Positions 41,168-43,063 of a stretch of DNA of 43,063 bases are shown here, in pieces. A program made the translations under genes and the position numbers. The DNA lies in the NCBI RefSeq assembly GCF_900129905.1, contig NZ_FQXG01000016.1, positions 1 to 43,063 of the forward strand, read 5' to 3'. Within the stretch, counting starts at the first letter, position 1; each line of letters starts with the position of its first letter. This DNA comes from Ferrimonas marina (GTDB lineage Bacteria > Pseudomonadota > Gammaproteobacteria > Enterobacterales > Shewanellaceae). Under the pieces are notes generated by a model. The model saw nothing but the letters and a program-made list of their open reading frames with translations, had not been told where the DNA came from and did not search any database.

Positions 41168-42388
41168 GTGGCACTATTAGTACAAAAGTTTGGCGGTACC
41201 TCGGTGGGCTCGTTTGAGCGCATCGAGGCGGTCGCCGATCACATCGCACGTTGTGCCCGGGCCGGTGATGCCCTGGTGGTGGTGCTGTCTGCTATGGCCG
41301 GCGAAACCAATCGCCTGCTGGGCCTGGCCCACCAGGTGGCGGCCGATCCGGATCCCCGCGAGCTGGATCTGCTGGTCAGCACCGGCGAACAGATCTCCAT
41401 CAGCCTGATGGCCATGGCGCTGCAAAAGCGTGGCCTCAAGGCCCAGGCGCTGCTGGGGGACCAGGCCGGCGTCCGCACCGACCAGCGCCACGGTCGCGGT
41501 CGCATTGAGCGGGTGGAGACCGAGCGCCTGGATGAGCTGCTGTCACAGCAGATCATCCCCATTGTGGCCGGCTTCCAGGGGCGCAATCCCACCGGCGACG
41601 TCACTACCTTGGGCCGGGGTGGCTCGGACACCACCGCGGTGGCCCTGGCGGCGGCCCTGAAAGCCGATGAGTGCCAGATCTACACCGATGTGGATGGGGT
41701 CTATACCACGGATCCCCGGGTCGAACCCCGGGCCCGTAAGATGGACACCATCACCTTCGAGGAGATGCTGGAGCTCTCCAGCCTGGGTGCCAAGGTGTTG
41801 CAGATCCGCTCGGTGGAATACGCTGGCCGCTATAATGTGCCGCTACGGGTACTCTCCAGCTTCCAGCCCGGAGAGGGAACCCTGATCACCTACGAGGAGC
41901 TGTCCATGGACGCACCTTTGGTGTCCGGCATCGCCTTCAGCCGGGATGAAGCCAGCCTCACCCTGGTTGGGGTGCCGGACGAGGCCAATGTCGCTGCTCA
42001 GATCCTGACGCCCATCAGTGATGCGGGCATCGAGGTCGACATGATCGTGCACACCACCACCGGCGAGGGGCGGGCCGACTTCACCTTTACCGTACAGCGC
42101 AGTGACTTCAGTCAGGCTGAGGCGCTGTTGCAGCCGGTCATCGCCCAGCTGGGGATCGATCGCCTCAAGGGGGACGACGGCCTCTGTAAGGTTTCGGTTG
42201 TGGGTGTCGGCATGAAGAACCATACTGGGGTGGCAAGCCGCATGTTCCAGACCCTTGGCCAGGAAGGCATTAACGTTCAGTTGATTGCCACTTCGGAGAT
42301 CAAGATCTCCGTGGCTGTGGAAGAAAAGTACCTGGAACTGGCCGTGCGCAGCCTCCATAGTGCCTTTAATTTGGCCGCAACTGAGTAA
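41168..42388 (+). CDS. lysC: Aspartate kinase, monofunctional
   Basis: Aspartokinase phosphorylates aspartate, the first step to lysine, threonine, methionine and diaminopimelate. The 406-residue protein has the kinase start LLVQKFGGTSVGS, STGEQISISL, the GRGGSDTTAVALAA motif, TDVDGVYTTDPR, and two C-terminal ACT domains (from ~residue 260, with VSGIAFSRDEASLTLVGVPD and VSVVGVGMKNHTGVASRMF). The length fits the ~410-residue Pseudomonas/Bacillus type, not the longer E. coli LysC. The GTG start has CGGAG about 5 nt upstream. An internal start for a separate ACT subunit is likely (41906). It lies between alaS and csrA, as in Vibrio and Shewanella. Confidence 0.94.
   Translation: MALLVQKFGGTSVGSFERIEAVADHIARCARAGDALVVVLSAMAGETNRLLGLAHQVAADPDPRELDLLVSTGEQISISLMAMALQKRGLKAQALLGDQAGVRTDQRHGRGRIERVETERLDELLSQQIIPIVAGFQGRNPTGDVTTLGRGGSDTTAVALAAALKADECQIYTDVDGVYTTDPRVEPRARKMDTITFEEMLELSSLGAKVLQIRSVEYAGRYNVPLRVLSSFQPGEGTLITYEELSMDAPLVSGIAFSRDEASLTLVGVPDEANVAAQILTPISDAGIEVDMIVHTTTGEGRADFTFTVQRSDFSQAEALLQPVIAQLGIDRLKGDDGLCKVSVVGVGMKNHTGVASRMFQTLGQEGINVQLIATSEIKISVAVEEKYLELAVRSLHSAFNLAATE
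41894..41908 (+). promoter_or_regulatory. Internal translation start of the lysC beta subunit (candidate)
   Basis: GAGGAG (41894-41899) lies 6 nt before an in-frame ATG at 41906. Translation from it would give a 160-residue protein made only of the ACT domains. In several bacteria with this kinase type, such a nested beta subunit is made and joins the full-length alpha subunit. Confidence 0.65.
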
Positions 42389-42429
42389 ATCCTCACCAGC
42401 GGCTATAGATTTAATAGAATTGAAAACTC

Positions 42430-42435
42430 TATAAT
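42430..42435 (+). promoter_or_regulatory. Candidate -10 element of csrA
   Basis: TATAAT lies 56 bp before the csrA ATG within an AT-rich stretch. No consensus -35 is seen at 16-18 bp; the element could be sigma-S or activator dependent. Confidence 0.5.
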
Positions 42436-42491
42436 ACTGCGACAAGATTCTACCGCCGCTGCGGAATGAGTTAGAGAGAGAGGAGCAAAGA

Positions 42492-42689
42492 ATGCTGATT
42501 TTGACTCGCCGTGTGGGCGAAACCCTGATGATTGGTGACGAAGTAACCGTGACCGTGTTGGGTGTGAAAGGTAACCAGGTCCGTATCGGTGTTAATGCGC
42601 CGAAAGAGGTGTCTGTGCACCGTGAAGAGATCTACATGCGAATTCAAGCGGAAAAAGAAGGCGGCAGCGCGCCTAGCGGCAACTTCTGA
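42492..42689 (+). CDS. csrA: Carbon storage regulator CsrA
   Basis: CsrA is a small dimeric RNA-binding protein that controls translation and stability of many mRNAs. The 65-residue protein has the complete family sequence [45 protein letters not shown] and a short variable tail (Gly/Ser-rich). The strong ribosome site (AGAGAGGAGC) precedes the ATG. It follows lysC after 103 bp and is ended by a strong terminator. It is the downstream target of the BarA/UvrY cascade, and barA is also in this window. Confidence 0.98.
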   Translation: MLILTRRVGETLMIGDEVTVTVLGVKGNQVRIGVNAPKEVSVHREEIYMRIQAEKEGGSAPSGNF

Positions 42690-42697
42690 TCCCAATG

Positions 42698-42725
42698 GCC
42701 GGCGTTTTTGACGCCGGCTTTTTTG
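42698..42725 (+). terminator. Terminator of csrA
   Basis: GCCGGCGT (42698-42705), a TTTTG loop and ACGCCGGC (42711-42718) are followed by six T. It ends the csrA transcript. Confidence 0.93.
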
Positions 42726-42850
42726 TGCCCTGTCGCCTCTCTACGTCATTCCGACAGGGCCATAAATCCCCCCTCTCCCTGCTTTTTCTTCCGTTCCTTT
42801 GCCTTTGGCGAAAAACCGCGCAGCCAGTGCGTTTGACCCCGAAAAAGGGT

Positions 42851-42878
42851 TTGACATATTTTCCCTGCACCGTAATAT
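42851..42878 (+). promoter_or_regulatory. Promoter of the tRNA-Ser/tRNA-Arg operon
   Basis: TTGACA (42851-42856) and TAATAT (42873-42878) are spaced by 16 bp, followed by a GC-rich stretch (CGCCCCGC) before the tRNA. The GC-rich discriminator is typical of stringently controlled stable-RNA promoters. Confidence 0.8.
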
Positions 42879-42890
42879 ACGCCCCGCAAC

Positions 42891-42981
42891 GGTGAGATGG
42901 CCGAGTGGCTGAAGGCGCGCCCCTGCTAAGGGCGTATGGGTTAATAGCTCATCGAGGGTTCGAATCCCTCTCTCACCGCCA
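42891..42981 (+). tRNA. serV: tRNA-Ser (anticodon GCT)
   Basis: The 91-nt gene folds as a class II tRNA. The acceptor stem GGTGAGA pairs with TCTCACC, the anticodon loop is CTGCTAA with anticodon GCT, the long variable arm follows, the T-arm contains GGTTCGAATCC, and CCA is encoded. The location after csrA matches the serV/argV cluster of E. coli. Confidence 0.97.
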
Positions 42982-42985
42982 TTAC

Positions 42986-43062
42986 GCGTCCGTAGCTCAG
43001 CTGGATAGAGTACCTGGCTACGAACCAGGCGGTCGGAGGTTCGAATCCTCCCGGACGCGCCA
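42986..43062 (+). tRNA. argV: tRNA-Arg (anticodon ACG)
   Basis: The 77-nt gene has acceptor stem GCGTCCG pairing with CGGACGC, a D-arm with AGCTCAGCTGGATAGAG, anticodon loop CTACGAA (ACG, read as inosine after editing), a T-arm with GGTTCGAATCC, and encoded CCA. It is 4 bp after tRNA-Ser. More Arg copies may follow beyond the window, as in related genomes. Confidence 0.97.
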
Positions 43063-43063
43063 T

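Overview
The window is chromosomal DNA of a high-GC gammaproteobacterium. Gene order matches the E. coli/Vibrio/Shewanella backbone in several blocks: barA|rlmD-relA-mazG-pyrG-eno, ftsB-ispD-ispF-truD-surE-pcm-nlpD-rpoS|mutS, recA-recX-alaS-lysC-csrA-tRNA-Ser-tRNA-Arg, and raiA-pheL-pheA facing aroF-tyrA. The GC-rich codon use, the cytochrome c', and an aspartokinase gene between alaS and csrA suggest an Alteromonadales member such as Ferrimonas or a Shewanella relative. That genus assignment is inference only.

Layout. 1-300: a CTAG-rich tandem-repeat element, possibly cut by the window edge. 439-2651: aroF-tyrA. 2681-9424: a seven-gene neutral-lipid (wax ester) module. It holds a PHA-granule-region protein, two phasins, a WS/DGAT acyltransferase and an HSL-type esterase on the plus strand, facing a minus-strand operon of fatty acyl-CoA reductase, a DUF2505 protein and a TetR regulator, plus an eighth overlapping regulatory layer of palindromes. 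9596-12122: pheA with its leader peptide and attenuator, then raiA. 12334-16052: cytochrome b561, a YcdX-like phosphatase, cytochrome c', trpR and an Mtr-like aromatic amino acid permease. 16123-16291: a second copy of the CTAG-rich element. 16299-27228: yjaG, barA, rlmD, relA, mazG, pyrG, eno. 27376-33437: ftsB to rpoS. 33495-36068: mutS. 36215-36619: an unknown membrane protein. 36885-42689: recA, recX, alaS, lysC, csrA. 42891-43062: two tRNA genes.

The most notable system is the wax ester module inserted exactly between the convergent tyrA and pheA genes, which are direct neighbours in E. coli. It encodes both enzymes needed to turn acyl-CoA into wax ester (reductase, then acyltransferase), a candidate mobilising esterase, phasins that could coat the droplets, and a local TetR regulator. 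No PHA synthase is seen. A 17-bp palindrome resembling FadR and PsrA sites lies just upstream of the reductase, and a perfect 18-bp palindrome lies upstream of the phasins.

Other unusual points are: PheA with a C-terminal degenerate DAHP-synthase-like domain; a classical phenylalanine attenuator (17-residue leader with five Phe); an in-frame TruD-SurE fusion with a 45-bp duplication in its linker; a probable internal start in lysC for a separate regulatory subunit; and an orphan Shine-Dalgarno hairpin in the rpoS leader. Both ends of one global cascade, BarA (sensor) and CsrA (effector), lie in this window.
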